A stretch of 64,000 bases of DNA, taken from positions 186,001-250,000 of the forward strand of contig NZ_CP030060.1 in the NCBI RefSeq assembly GCF_015291745.1. Reading direction: 5' to 3'. Of the stretch, positions 1 through 9,458 are shown in pieces. Within the stretch, counting starts at the first letter, position 1. Each line of letters opens with the position of its first letter. Made by a program: the position numbers and the translations under genes. The stretch is from Bradyrhizobium sp. CCBAU 53351. Lineage in GTDB: Bacteria; Pseudomonadota; Alphaproteobacteria; Rhizobiales; Xanthobacteraceae. The notes beneath the pieces are model-generated. The model ran no database searches and was not told the origin of the DNA. It was given only the letters and a program-made list of their open reading frames with translations.

Positions 1-1
1 G

Positions 2-1111
2 GACGACGATCTGCCGCAGGATGAAGTCCAACGGGCTGCCGTCCTGCTCGCGGCGTATGGATCGCCGGACGACCGCCAGATCGATGGTATCGGTGGCGCA
101 GATCCACTGACCAGCAAGGCCGCCGTCGTGAAGTTGTCGTCGCGCCCGGATGCCGAGATCGAGTATACATTCTACCAAGTCGGCATTGATAATCCTTCGG
201 TTTCGACAGGTGGCAACTGCGGTAACATGCTTGCCGCGGTCGGGCCGTTCGCTATCCGTCGCGGTTTGATCGATGCGGTCGAGCCAGAAACGATTGTGCG
301 GATATATAACACCAATACTCGGCAGGTCGTGGTATCCCGCATTCCGGTTCGCGATGGTGAGCCGCTGTCAGACGGCGACTGCGCAATCGCCGGTGTGCCC
401 GATACGGGGGCGCCGATCCGTTTAGATTTCGGCAATTGTGCCGGCGCCGTATCAGGCAAGCTATTGCCCACGGGGCGCGCTCGCGAAGCTATATCGATCG
501 ATGGCAAGACCATTGAAGTGTCACTGATCGACGCGGCCACACCATTCGTTTTTGTCAACGCGGTCGATGTCGGGGCAGTCGGCACCGAGTCGCCGGACGC
601 GCTACGCATCAACGAAATGCTAATGTCCCGCTTGGAGCAGGTTAGGGGATGGGCGGCTGTTAAACTCGGTCTGGTGACAGATCAAGCCGAGGCCCGCACC
701 AAAAGCCCAAACATTCCGCGTGTAATAATGGTCTCGCCGCCGAGGTCCTATTCGGCTATTGGTGGCCATGAGGTCGCGGCATCGGACATCGATATCTGCG
801 TTCGGCAGCTCGCCATGCAGCGCCCCCACAAGGCGCTCGCCGTCACCGGTGCGGTGTGTACCGCAGTGGCCTGCTCGGTCCCGAACTCGGTAGTTGCGGC
901 AGCCATCGGCAAGCCGTTGCAGAACGTCCGACTTGGCCATCCGAGCGGCGTGCTGCGAGTAGCCTCGAGTATCGCTCAGGGAGCAAGTGGCCCGATCATC
1001 GAGAGCGCGCAAATCGAGCGTACGGCACGGATCATTATGGATGGGGCCGTGTATATTCGCCGACGGAAGTTTGAGGAGCTGGCCGCTGCTCTGGCCAGAA
1101 AGATAGCTTGA
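2..1111 (+). CDS. PrpF-family isomerase (2-methylaconitate isomerase / oxalomesaconate tautomerase type), 5' end cut by window
   Basis: The reading frame is open from the first bases of the window and has no plausible start inside it, so the gene begins upstream; the GTG at 128 is internal, because the residues before it (DDDLPQDE, then DGIGGADPLTSK) are typical PrpF N-terminal sequence. PrpF enzymes shift double bonds in tricarboxylates by a cofactor-free proton transfer, for example trans- to cis-2-methylaconitate. The GNCGNM stretch near 210-225 carries the family's active-site cysteine, and the GHPSG motif near the C-terminus is also typical. The stop overlaps the start of the ComA-like gene by one base (TGATG), so the two are probably co-translated. 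The exact substrate cannot be read from sequence; aconitate-like acids are plausible because a TcuA-like protein is encoded 10 kb away. Confidence 0.88.
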   Translation, partial: DDDLPQDEVQRAAVLLAAYGSPDDRQIDGIGGADPLTSKAAVVKLSSRPDAEIEYTFYQVGIDNPSVSTGGNCGNMLAAVGPFAIRRGLIDAVEPETIVRIYNTNTRQVVVSRIPVRDGEPLSDGDCAIAGVPDTGAPIRLDFGNCAGAVSGKLLPTGRAREAISIDGKTIEVSLIDAATPFVFVNAVDVGAVGTESPDALRINEMLMSRLEQVRGWAAVKLGLVTDQAEARTKSPNIPRVIMVSPPRSYSAIGGHEVAASDIDICVRQLAMQRPHKALAVTGAVCTAVACSVPNSVVAAAIGKPLQNVRLGHPSGVLRVASSIAQGASGPIIESAQIERTARIIMDGAVYIRRRKFEELAAALARKIA

Positions 1112-1905
1112 TGAGTGAGATGCAATCGCACGACGATGGCTTTGTTCCCCCCGCGCGCCAGGGGAAACCCCGCAAGCGAGGGATGACAGCGGTTATCGAC
1201 TACGGTCCGGACGGCTTCGGTTGGACGGGAGAGCGAGGCGTGGCCGATCTGCTTGATTGCGCGGCCGAGTATATCGACTTCGCCAAGATCTATGCGATGA
1301 ACGCACTGCTTTTGCCAAAACCGGTCGTGCAGCGGATCGTCAAACTGTACCGCGACTCGGGAGTGAACTGCTATTCAGGCGGCATTCTGTTCGAATATGC
1401 TTATCAGCGCAACGAAATCGATCGCTTCAGTAGTCATCTGTGTTCGATCGGCTTCACTTCTCTGGAGATTTCGGAAAATTACATCACGCTGAACGACAAC
1501 GAGCGTCTTTCGTTCATCGAGCGCTTTCAGCGCCTTGGGCTTTCGGTTATCTACGAATTTGGGCGTAAGAACCCCGAGCAGCCGATGCGGATGGAAGAAC
1601 TTGAAGGTCTCGTCACTTCGTTAACCAATCGAGGCGTCGACCATATTATCGTGGAGCAGTCCGAGATAGACATGGCTGCAAAAAGCGCGCCCGATCTGCT
1701 CAAGGCGCTGGCGGCCGCGCCTTGGTTCGAACGAATTTTGATTGAGGCTGATCCGTACCGCTACCCAAAACAACATGTCGGCCTGCTGCAGGATTTCGGC
1801 CCGGATGTCAATCTTGCCAATATCGCGCCCGGGCAGGCCCTGAGACTGGAGGGTTTGCGTCGCGGGATAGGTCGCGCTGTCAATTATTCCATTCTCGCCG
1901 AGTGA
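1111..1905 (+). CDS. ComA-like (phosphosulfolactate synthase family) protein
   Basis: A 264-residue single-domain protein that follows the ComA family from end to end. ComA adds sulfite to phosphoenolpyruvate to give phosphosulfolactate, the first step of archaeal coenzyme M synthesis; relatives occur in bacteria with less certain roles. Visible family landmarks are EYIDFAKI near residue 45, YSGGILFEYAY near residue 85, the ISENYITL segment, and the C-terminal FGPDVNLANIAP block. The usual glycine-rich segment after the early lysine reads KIYAMNA instead, so the active site has drifted and catalysis of the classic reaction is uncertain. I chose ATG at 1111, which overlaps the PrpF stop, over the in-frame TTG three bases earlier. 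The pairing with a PrpF-type isomerase is unusual. Confidence 0.8.
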   Translation: MSEMQSHDDGFVPPARQGKPRKRGMTAVIDYGPDGFGWTGERGVADLLDCAAEYIDFAKIYAMNALLLPKPVVQRIVKLYRDSGVNCYSGGILFEYAYQRNEIDRFSSHLCSIGFTSLEISENYITLNDNERLSFIERFQRLGLSVIYEFGRKNPEQPMRMEELEGLVTSLTNRGVDHIIVEQSEIDMAAKSAPDLLKALAAAPWFERILIEADPYRYPKQHVGLLQDFGPDVNLANIAPGQALRLEGLRRGIGRAVNYSILAE

Positions 1906-2316
1906 TACGCTTAAGTCACAGCATCACTGCGAACAAAGTTCAGCGACGGCAAATGCGGCGCGCAGGAAATTGACGTTGTTTGCAACGTAGGGCCGAGTCC
2001 TCGGCGCATGAAGGTGGCGACGTGCTCTATCGTCGCCGCCATTCCGTGCTCCACGCTTGAATGCGTTAGGCTTAGTCGCCAGCTCGGCAGATCGCGCTGT
2101 GGTTATCTCCTTGCCAGCCAGGCTGTAGATCGTGTTATTGTCGGGTTTGGCCTCTCGCAGCATGCCGTCCACGATCTGACGTACGCACTCGGAATCTGCG
2201 GCGGCCAGCCGGTTTGACTGCGCGCGCAATGGGTGGCGGTCAGCTGCGGAACTTTTGCGAGTTCGTCCCCGTTTGCCAGATAGTGTGCTGGCCGTACTAG
2301 TGTCTCTGCACAATTA
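1906..2316. other. Intergenic, no gene recognised
   Basis: About 410 bases between the ComA-like gene and the IS630 remnant. Short open frames exist on both strands, but none has a recognisable product or a good ribosome binding site. It probably holds the flank and one end of the insertion sequence. Confidence 0.5.
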
Positions 2317-3431
2317 TTATGACTCTTTGGAAGTGTCGGGATAGGCGCGGCCCATTTTGGCGCGGGCCCTGTCTGTCGTGAACATCCATTTGATGCGGGA
2401 GCGTGCGGCATTCCTCTGGCGTTCCCAAATGGCGATTTCGCGGCGCAGCCGCTTGGGGTCATCGATCCTGCGATCGAGGCACTGTCCCCGCAAGACGCCG
2501 ATCTCGATCTCGACCATGTTGAGCCAGCTTGCGCGTTTGGGGGTGTAGTGGAACTCGAGCCGCCGCAAGATCCGTCGGGCTTCGGCAGGCGGGAACGCCT
2601 GATAGAGGGCGCCGGCAGAATGAGTCGATAGATTGTCCTGGACGACCCGGATGGTCTCGGCGTCGGATAATGGATGTCGACGAGCTCGCGCATGCATTGG
2701 GCGTAGTCTTCTGCCGCGCGCCGCTCGGTGACTTTGACCTTGCGCCAGGGACGATGCACGTCAAGCAGGACGAAGAGACTGACCGTACCGTTGCGACGAT
2801 ACTCGTAATCGTAACGTTTGAGCCGCCCGGGCTCGGCCGGGATTGGCTAGCGCGCCTCGCCGATGAGCTGCACCGGGCTTTCATCGAAGCACACCACCGG
2901 CCGCTCGGGATTGGACGGCTTGGCGTAAAGATCCAGCACGTCCTCCATGCGGGCGACGTATTCGCCATCGATCTGCGGAATGCACCACATGTCCTTGCGC
3001 CAGGGTTTGAGGTCATTTTCGACCAGGCGCCGCCGAACCGTCTCGTGCGACAGGCTCTTGTGCTCGGTGAGCTTGACCAGCGCACCTGCCAGCAGCTTGA
3101 GCGTCCAGCGGGCACGGCCCTCCGGCGGACCGGCACAGGCGGTGGCCACCAGCAAGGCTTCTTCCTTGCCCGTGAGTTTGCGCTCCGCCCCGGGACGCGG
3201 CTCTTCGCTCAGCGCCCGCTCCAGATTGCGTTCCACGAAGCGTCGCTTAGTCCGGTACACGGTCGAGCCGCCCACGCCGACACTTCTGGCGATCTCCTCG
3301 TCGCCGACCCCGGCATCGGCAGCCAGCAAAATCTGCGCTCGCTTGAGCTTGCGGGACGCATGCTTGCCGCCGCTGAGCAGGGTCTTGAGTTCGGTGCGCT
3401 CGACTTGGCTGAGTTTCCTTGATCGAGGCAC
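2317..3431 (-). pseudogene. IS630-family transposase, broken by a stop and a frameshift
   Basis: Read on the minus strand, the N-terminal part (start GTG at 3431; [14 protein letters not shown], then a helix-turn-helix) runs in frame to [14 protein letters not shown], where a TAG at about 2848-2850 sits in place of the usual glutamine codon. The same frame then continues through RPWRKVKVTERRAAEDY to DIHYP at about 2680, where one base is missing and the frame changes to DAETIRVVQDNLSTHS and the C-terminal DDE part (FHYTPKRASWLNMVEIE) up to 2317. The DDE landmarks (CFDE, QDNLSTH, NMVEIE) are all present, so this is a recently inactivated copy. I could not find matching terminal inverted repeats on both sides, so the upstream end may be lost. 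Confidence 0.88.
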
Positions 3432-3450
3432 GCACGTACAACTGAATCGG

Positions 3451-3708
3451 ATGGCCGGCGTGAGTCCTTCGGCAAAAACCTTCACGCCCAAACAGGGGCA
3501 ATACCTTGCCTTCATCCACCTCTATACGCGGCTGCACCGCAGGGCCCCGGCGGAAACCGACATGCAAGAGTATTTTCGCGTCAGCCCGCCTTCGGTTCAC
3601 CAGATGGTGCTGACTCTGGAACGAGCTGGCCTAATCAGACGGCAGCCAAGGATACCCCGCAGCATCGAGGTCCTCGTTGATCCCAAGAGCCTGCCGGAGC
3701 TAATCTGA
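3451..3708 (+). CDS. Small LexA-like winged-helix protein
   Basis: An 85-residue protein that consists only of a LexA-type DNA-binding domain: an early [13 protein letters not shown] helix, the [18 protein letters not shown] recognition region and a short basic tail. It lacks the LexA autoprotease domain, so it is not a LexA repressor. Short proteins of this type are common in rhizobia, often near insertion sequences. It starts 19 bases from the transposase start and is transcribed away from it. It probably binds DNA; target and role are unknown. Confidence 0.6.
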   Translation: MAGVSPSAKTFTPKQGQYLAFIHLYTRLHRRAPAETDMQEYFRVSPPSVHQMVLTLERAGLIRRQPRIPRSIEVLVDPKSLPELI

Positions 3709-5439
3709 CCGCCGGACGCGCAACACGTCAAAATCACTGTGCAGAGCCACTAGACCTTCCGGCTTTTTGGCTTCTCGTCGCAATGAGACGCGCTTGATCT
3801 GCGAGATTTGAAGCGCAACATTCTGAACTCGTCGACATGGCGGGAGATGTAAAGCAATTTGGAAACCAGGACCAGCAACCAGCGTTTGATATCATGTGAG
3901 ATCTCGATCATGCTTTGATCTGCGACGAATGGCGCAAGACGCTCTTAGAAGCCAGCTGCGCTCTGAGTTAGCTCAGCAAAAATTGTATCGTACGCTTCAC
4001 ATGACCAACCGAAGTTGCTTTCCGTTTTAACAATGGGAATGCCGATGGGAGCATATGCATTGTGCTGGCGCTTACTCACGCTGCCGTCAAGGGACAGGGC
4101 GAGGTCAGCGGTACCGCACTTTGGCCGATAGCCCGCGGCCCTCCCATGGCCGAAGCGGTTCGGTTTCTTTGCCAGGATATACGACAATGCAATAGGGCGC
4201 ATGCACTAGACACCTTCGAGGTTTCGGCAACCCCCTTCCGCATTGATAATGATGCGAGCAGAGCCAGAAGCAGGATCGCCCGCTTGCTCAACGCTCCTGT
4301 CGCTTCGCTGGCTGCGCAAGCACCCTTACAGATCCTGACCGCACTGATCGCCGACGTCTGCCTGTCCGGTTACACGGAAAGGAAGGACCTGCGCTTGCCG
4401 AGGACCGCACCAACCTGTCCGAGCCGGACTCAAAGCTGCACCAGCGATTTTAGGCAATCCACGACTACTCGGATTCGGAGTTCGTGAGGAGAACGTCGCG
4501 CCTTTCATGCCATAACGCCGGAGGACATTCAGCGGCGTCTATGCCAACGCGATGAAGGAAACCCACTGACCTTCCTACACCAACTAAGCGGCGCTGCTGT
4601 CGAGGTCGAACTTCACGACGGGAGCTCGCCGAACGTCGAACCGACACCTTCATCAACCTCGAGCTCAAGACGGTGGAGAATCCTGCTACTTCTCTGAATT
4701 GCAAGTCCAGGGCCAAGCCAATAGAGCAAATCTTCCTGGTATTTCCACGGCTTCCGCAACTTAAGCCGGACCAGGAGGCGGCGCAATCGCGCTTTGGCAG
4801 GTTTGTGAGCTTGCGGACCGGGTCGACGCCAGGATCGTGCTGTGGACCACGGGCGCGAACGTCTACCCCTACTATAAGCATCCGGCCTTATGCAGCTGCA
4901 CCATATGCCCTATGACCCAAGCATGGCGTATTTCCGCCGCGAGCCGATCGCGGCGGATGACAGGATGGTGGATCTGGGTGGCAGAAAGTCAAAAAGGCGC
5001 ATCCATTCGGCAACCGGTAATCCTAATCGACTCAGCAGTCTTAGCTCTGGTCAGCCTCGAGACGATCCGAGTTCGCGACTTGCTCATGATGGTGCGACGC
5101 ATCTTCCAGCACGTATCGTGGTAGGGAGCTTTCATATCCTCGTGAACGCAGCGGACACTGTTCAGTTACACACCGCGCTGTCGCCGCAGAAGAAGAGAGC
5201 AAAACGGTCCCGTTCTAGGCCGCGCTCTTCTTGATCGATATCGATCATTGTAGCCGATGCTGCAAAGGGGACGTTGAGCTTCCGACCTATGTCGTAATGC
5301 TTCGACCGCTAAGGGGACGCAAATCGATCGTCCGCCCTTTCTCAATCATTTCCTCCCGCCTGATTTTCTCAACCCCCCATTGGCATGGGGCTTGCTGTCT
5401 CGGCATTGCGATCTGATCTTGATACGGAGCGCCTCAAAC
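3709..5439. other. Decayed DNA, no intact gene
   Basis: About 1.7 kb with only short, conflicting open frames. The minus-strand stretch at about 3945-4291 begins with a signal-peptide-like segment (SKRAILLLALLASL) and then changes frame, so it may be the wreck of a small exported protein. The stretch at 4670-5230 has coding-like pieces in several frames but no family I recognise. I read this as eroded sequence between insertion sequences. Confidence 0.5.
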
Positions 5440-5676
5440 ATGAGCCACGATACGTCAATAAAGCTATCCGAGCGCGAAAAACAATGCCTGCAGTTCGCGG
5501 CAGAAGGGAGATCGTCTTGGGCAATTGGGAGGGAACTGAAGATCAGCGAGAATACGGTCAATTATCATAAGAACGCCCTGCGAAAGCTTGCTACGAGGAC
5601 CCGCGTCCAGGGTATCATCAAGGCGATACGCCTCAAGCTGATCCCAGATCCGTCGCAGGAAACGCGACGAGGATAA
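5440..5676 (+). CDS. LuxR/NarL-type DNA-binding domain, standalone
   Basis: A 78-residue protein made of one GerE-type helix-turn-helix: LSEREKQCLQFAAEG, then the recognition helix ISENTVNYHKNALRKL and a short tail. Full-length LuxR family proteins carry an N-terminal ligand or receiver domain that is absent here, so this is either a genuine DNA-binding-only protein or the surviving end of a longer gene. I chose ATG at 5440; an upstream in-frame start at 5380 would add residues unlike the family. It ends about ten bases before the truncated IS701 transposase, so insertion or deletion has affected this spot. Confidence 0.6.
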   Translation: MSHDTSIKLSEREKQCLQFAAEGRSSWAIGRELKISENTVNYHKNALRKLATRTRVQGIIKAIRLKLIPDPSQETRRG

Positions 5677-5689
5677 GGACTAGCGCGAC

Positions 5690-6739
5690 GTCGAGCTTTT
5701 GCGACGTCCTCAAGTCCCGGGAATGTGAACCTCCTCCGATCCCCTGAGGCACGTTGCTCGCCAATGAGCCAAGCTTCGTCGCCCGGGAGATGCTGCTGAC
5801 CCTTATCCCAAATCCGCTGAGGAGGGCCGTCGGCGGTGCGGACACGGAGAGCAGCAAAGCGGGCTGTCAGCCGACCTTTGGTCCCGCTGCGCCAGCTCAC
5901 GGCTTTCCATTTGGCGCTGGCCAGCATTTGTTCTGCGCCAATCGACAAGATATCAGGCACGTGGTGCTTTCGTGGTTTCCCGCGGGCTTTGGTAATCGGC
6001 CAAATGAGCTTCACATCGACCGGGTACACTTTCAGGTGCCGAGGGATTCCGACAGCCCAGACCAGCCCGCGCTCTGTTAGCCCTAGTCGAAACGGTACGC
6101 TGAGACCGTATCCTGCACCGCCAGCACATATCCAAAGCGCACGTTGGCTGCTATCGCGCGGTCAATCTCGGCCAAAGCAATCTCCGGCTTGGACCGTGGC
6201 GTTCGATGTTCGACTGGCACGCGAGCGCGCTTCAAACGAGATACGTCGCTTGTCCAACTGTCAGGCAGAAAGAGACGTAACGCGACCATCACGGGCACTT
6301 CGCCGCTCGCAAGCGTCAAAGACACCAGTGTCTGGCAATTTGCCGTTTTACCGAGTGCCGAGGCGTATTGAGCCCCAACACCGACCGAGCGCTCACCCTT
6401 CTTGGGAAGTGAGGTGTCATCAATAACCAGCACCGCAGCCCTGCCGCCGACAAGTCGATCCGCCTGGTTGAGCAACTCTGTCCCCAGCGGCGTCGCGTCC
6501 CAGACACCGTCCGCAATGAAATGGTGCAACTGGTCGTAGGTGCTGGTGGCAAGGCGTTCCGCCATCGGCTGAACGCTCTTACGATCGCCGGGACCGATCA
6601 ATCCCGCAACATACAGAGGACACATCCGCTGCCGGGTCTTATGACCCAGCCGGTCCAAGAACGGCATCAACCAGCGTTCGAGTTCGTCTTCCCATCCTGG
6701 CATGGTCAGCCCTCCAAGAGCCGACCACCCATGAATCAT
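5690..6739 (-). pseudogene. IS701-family transposase, frameshifted and 3'-truncated
   Basis: The minus-strand frame from 6739 encodes the N-terminal two thirds of an IS701-type transposase (WEDELERWLMPFLDRLGHK, then VLVIDDTSLPKKGERSVG with the first catalytic aspartate region). At about 6120 the frame breaks: GYVLAVQDTVSAYRF should read GYVLA.AGYGLS, and the correct residues continue in another frame (LTERGLVWAVGIPRHLK, PRKHHVPDILS, GPPQRIWDKGQQHLPG). Homology ends at about 5690, before the C-terminal segment expected for the family. The copy cannot make active transposase. Confidence 0.85.
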
Positions 6740-7113
6740 TGAAAAATTGATTCGGGAATCTTGAGGGTTCTGTGAGGTCGCGTGGCAGGCGCGAGCCGCG
6801 CGCTCGGTCGTGGGTGCGACCTCATAGAAGCCGGATTGAACGAAGCTGCGGAGTTGTGGGCGCTATGGGAATAGTGCAGCGGGTGCGGCTGCGGGGAAGG
6901 CGCGCCTGTGGTCGCCGGGCGTCGGCGAGACGTTCATCGGATGTGAGCGGCCGGATTGATCGGGCCAAGGGCGCGATCCAGCGAGCGATTTGCTGCGCTG
7001 GGATGCGTGGCCGAACGATTGGCCGGGTGTTCGGAGACGAGTGCGGCCACGGCGACTTCGGACGTTGCCACCGCGAAGGTGATCACAGAAGAGGTGGATG
7101 GTGCAGGCGCTGG
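6740..7113. other. Intergenic, no gene recognised
   Basis: About 370 bases between the IS701 and IS91 transposase genes. No convincing coding sequence. It probably contains the downstream terminus of the IS91-type element, but I could not pinpoint it. Confidence 0.5.
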
Positions 7114-8292
7114 TCATGACGTATCACAACGAAACGGATGGTCGTGGGCACGGGCTCGCGGGACGACATCGACGCGGCGCATGGTGCCGCCGCAATGCGG
7201 GCAGACGGGGATCTGACATGTGGTGAGGGGATCGTCGCCGGCTTCTTGATCAGTCGGCGCGTTGCGGACAGCAAGGAGTTGACGGCAGAGAGCGATTTTA
7301 TCGTTGCGTCCGCCATTGGCGAGGAAGCCATAGTGGCGGATGCGATGGAAGCCGTCCGGCAGGGTGTGTAGCAGAAAGCGCCGAATGAACTCATCGGCAT
7401 CAAGCGTCATCACTTTGGCTTTACGATTCTGCCGATAGTCCTTCCAGGGAAAGCTCACCTTGCCGTCGGCAAGCGAGATCAGCCGACTGTTGGCGATGGC
7501 GACGCGGTGCGTATAGCGGCCGAGATAAGCCAGCACCTGTTCGGGCCCGCCAAATGGTGGCTTGGCATAGACGACCCAGTCGGTCCGTCGAAGTTGATTA
7601 AGGCGCGCGGCGAATGCAGCGGGATCGGTGAGATGGGCGAGAGCGCCAAAGAAGCTCAGCTGGCCAGCCGCGTAGGCAGCTTGCAGCTCTTGCAGAAACA
7701 GGCGGCGGAACAGCCGGGAGAGGACGCGCACTGGCAGGAAGAAGCCGGGCCGGCAAGCGACCCAGCGTGTGCCGTCGAGCGAGGGTCCACCGCCCGGCAC
7801 GACGCAGTGGATATGCGGATGGTGTTGCAGGGTCTGGCCCCAGGTATGGAGGACGGCAGTCACGCCGAGCTGAGCGCCGAGATGCTTGGGGTCGGCTGCG
7901 ATGGTGGTGAGCGTTTCGGCTGCGCAGCGGAACAGGATGGCATAGACGACGGCCTTGTTCTGGAAGGCGATCCCTCCGGCGAGGGCCGGCATGGTGAAGA
8001 CGACGTGGAAATACGGTACGGGAAGGAGTTCAGCTTGCCGTTCGGCGAGCCATTGCGCGCGCGCCGCGCCCTGGCACTTCGGGCAATGCCGATTGCGGCA
8101 GGAGTTGTAGGCAATGCGTGTGGCGCCGCAGTCATCGCACTGCTCGACGTGGCCGCCGAGCACAGCCGTCCGGCATGCCGTGATCGCGCCCATGACGCGC
8201 CGCTCGACGCGGCCCAGATGCTCGGCACGGGCTTGTCGAAACACTTCGCCGTGGCGGCGGAAGATATCCGCCACTTCCAGAACCGGAGCCAT
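7114..8292 (-). CDS. IS91-family HUH transposase
   Basis: A 392-residue protein. The N-terminal zinc-binding cysteines are at residues 52, 55, 65, 70 and 73 (QCDDCG ... CRNRHCPKC), followed by the HUH nuclease motif HPHIH at 158-162 that positions the metal ion, and by the tyrosine-bearing LGRYTHRVAIANSRL segment that attaches to the cut DNA strand. A second cysteine pair near the C-terminus (CPHCGG) is also typical. Length and motif order match complete IS91-type transposases, so this copy may be active. It follows the tyrosine recombinase gene by nine bases and is probably co-transcribed with it. Confidence 0.93.
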   Translation of the reverse strand: MAPVLEVADIFRRHGEVFRQARAEHLGRVERRVMGAITACRTAVLGGHVEQCDDCGATRIAYNSCRNRHCPKCQGAARAQWLAERQAELLPVPYFHVVFTMPALAGGIAFQNKAVVYAILFRCAAETLTTIAADPKHLGAQLGVTAVLHTWGQTLQHHPHIHCVVPGGGPSLDGTRWVACRPGFFLPVRVLSRLFRRLFLQELQAAYAAGQLSFFGALAHLTDPAAFAARLNQLRRTDWVVYAKPPFGGPEQVLAYLGRYTHRVAIANSRLISLADGKVSFPWKDYRQNRKAKVMTLDADEFIRRFLLHTLPDGFHRIRHYGFLANGGRNDKIALCRQLLAVRNAPTDQEAGDDPLTTCQIPVCPHCGGTMRRVDVVPRARAHDHPFRCDTS

Positions 8293-8301
8293 GGCGCCCG
8301 C

Positions 8302-9162
8302 TCAGCCGGGCGGCACGACCTCCAGGTGGAGCCGGTCCAGCGGACTTGGCGTATTGCTGATGGTCTTGGTGGCGACCTGGGTATAGCGCGCCGTGCTGGC
8401 CAGGCTGGCATGGCCGAGCAGCACCTGGATGATGCGCACGTCGGCCCCGCTCTCCAGGAGATGGGTCGCGAATGTGTGCCGCAACGTGTGCACCGTCACC
8501 GACTTGCTCAAGCCGGCCGCCGCACAAGCTGAACGGCAGGCGGCGTGCAGCACGTTCGGGACGAGCGGACGCTCGTCGTCGCGGCCGGGAAACAACCATC
8601 GCTTTGGCCGAGTGAGCCGCCAATACGTCCGCAGAATCCTCAAAAGCTGCGGCGAGAGCATAACGTAACGGTCCTTGCCGCCCTTCCCGTGCTCGACCCG
8701 GATCAGCATCCGTTGGCTGTCGATGTCGACAACCTTCAAGAGGACCAGTTCCGATACGCGTAGTCCGGCGGCATAGACCGTGGTCAGCGCGGTACGGCTC
8801 TTCAGGCTCGGGACTGCTTCCAGGAAGCGCACGACCTCGTCGGCGCTCAGCACGACCGGAAGTTTGCGCGGTTGGCGCGCATAGGCGATGCGCTCCGGAA
8901 CGGTGTCATGACCAAGCGTCACACCGTAGAAGAACCGCAGCGCGCACACGATCTGGTTCAGCGCCGGCCAGGACATCCCCGTCGCCACCAGATGAACCTG
9001 GAAGGCACGGATATCCTCCAGGTCAAGGCGGTCGGGAGAGCGACCGAAATACCGGCTCAACTTCGCTACGGCGTTGAGGTAGGATTGCTGCGTCGCCGGT
9101 GACAGATTGCGGACCGTCATGTCCTCGATCATGCGGCGGCGAAGTGGGCTGATCTCAGCCAT
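8302..9162 (-). CDS. Tyrosine recombinase of the IS91-type element
   Basis: A 286-residue phage-integrase-type recombinase. A SAM-like N-terminal DNA-binding domain (residues 1-90) is followed by the catalytic domain with Arg135 (AAGLRVSEL), Lys in GKGGKDR at 160-164, HTLRH at 225-229, His251 (LLGHASL) and Tyr260 (TARYTQV), so all active-site residues are present. XerC/D-like proteins of this kind are regular companions of one group of IS91 transposases. It starts ten bases inside the inverted repeat at 9170-9223, which may include its promoter. Confidence 0.92.
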   Translation of the reverse strand: MAEISPLRRRMIEDMTVRNLSPATQQSYLNAVAKLSRYFGRSPDRLDLEDIRAFQVHLVATGMSWPALNQIVCALRFFYGVTLGHDTVPERIAYARQPRKLPVVLSADEVVRFLEAVPSLKSRTALTTVYAAGLRVSELVLLKVVDIDSQRMLIRVEHGKGGKDRYVMLSPQLLRILRTYWRLTRPKRWLFPGRDDERPLVPNVLHAACRSACAAAGLSKSVTVHTLRHTFATHLLESGADVRIIQVLLGHASLASTARYTQVATKTISNTPSPLDRLHLEVVPPG

Positions 9163-9169
9163 CGGAAAA

Positions 9170-9223
9170 CCTCCTGTCTGAAGGGTTGGGCTTCGAAAAC
9201 CCGCAATCCTCTCAGACAGGAGG
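9170..9223. repeat. Inverted repeat at the IS91-type element end
   Basis: CCTCCTGTCTGA at 9170-9181 is the exact reverse complement of TCAGACAGGAGG at 9212-9223. Within the loop a smaller pair, GGGTT and AACCC, can also fold. It lies just upstream of the recombinase start, where rolling-circle elements carry hairpin-forming origin or terminus sequences. Confidence 0.75.
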
Positions 9224-9458
9224 CAATCCTTGCTATGCCTCCCTACATGCCGCGCCAGCGGCTTCGTTCAATCCTATAAAACGCGGCAAAATCAACAATC
9301 TGCCAAAGTAGTGCTAGGCGCCGTCGATATAACAGTGGCCTGCGCAGGAGCGAGAGGCCTTTGAGGTGGTCGCGGATGGCGTTTGGCTGTTCTGAGACAC
9401 CAGCAGACTTTAACTTGCAGGCGTTTCTCGGTCGCCTCACCAAGCTTGTGGAGCGGGG

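Larger units (their letters stand above)
7114..9223 (-). mobile_element. IS91-type element with transposase and tyrosine recombinase
   Basis: Two minus-strand genes nine bases apart, recombinase upstream and HUH transposase downstream, with an inverted repeat just before the first gene. IS91-type elements move by rolling-circle transposition and can carry along neighbouring DNA by one-ended events. Both reading frames look intact. The repeat at 9170-9223 is a candidate for one terminus; the other end, probably below 7114, is not resolved. Confidence 0.8.

Noticed and set aside
128..130. GTG at 128 as start of the PrpF-family gene
   Set aside because: The preceding in-frame residues are typical PrpF sequence back to the window edge, so the gene starts outside the window.
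9243..9443. Small minus-strand open frame between the IS91-type end and etfA
   Set aside because: No ribosome binding site, no recognisable domain and unusual composition; likely noncoding.
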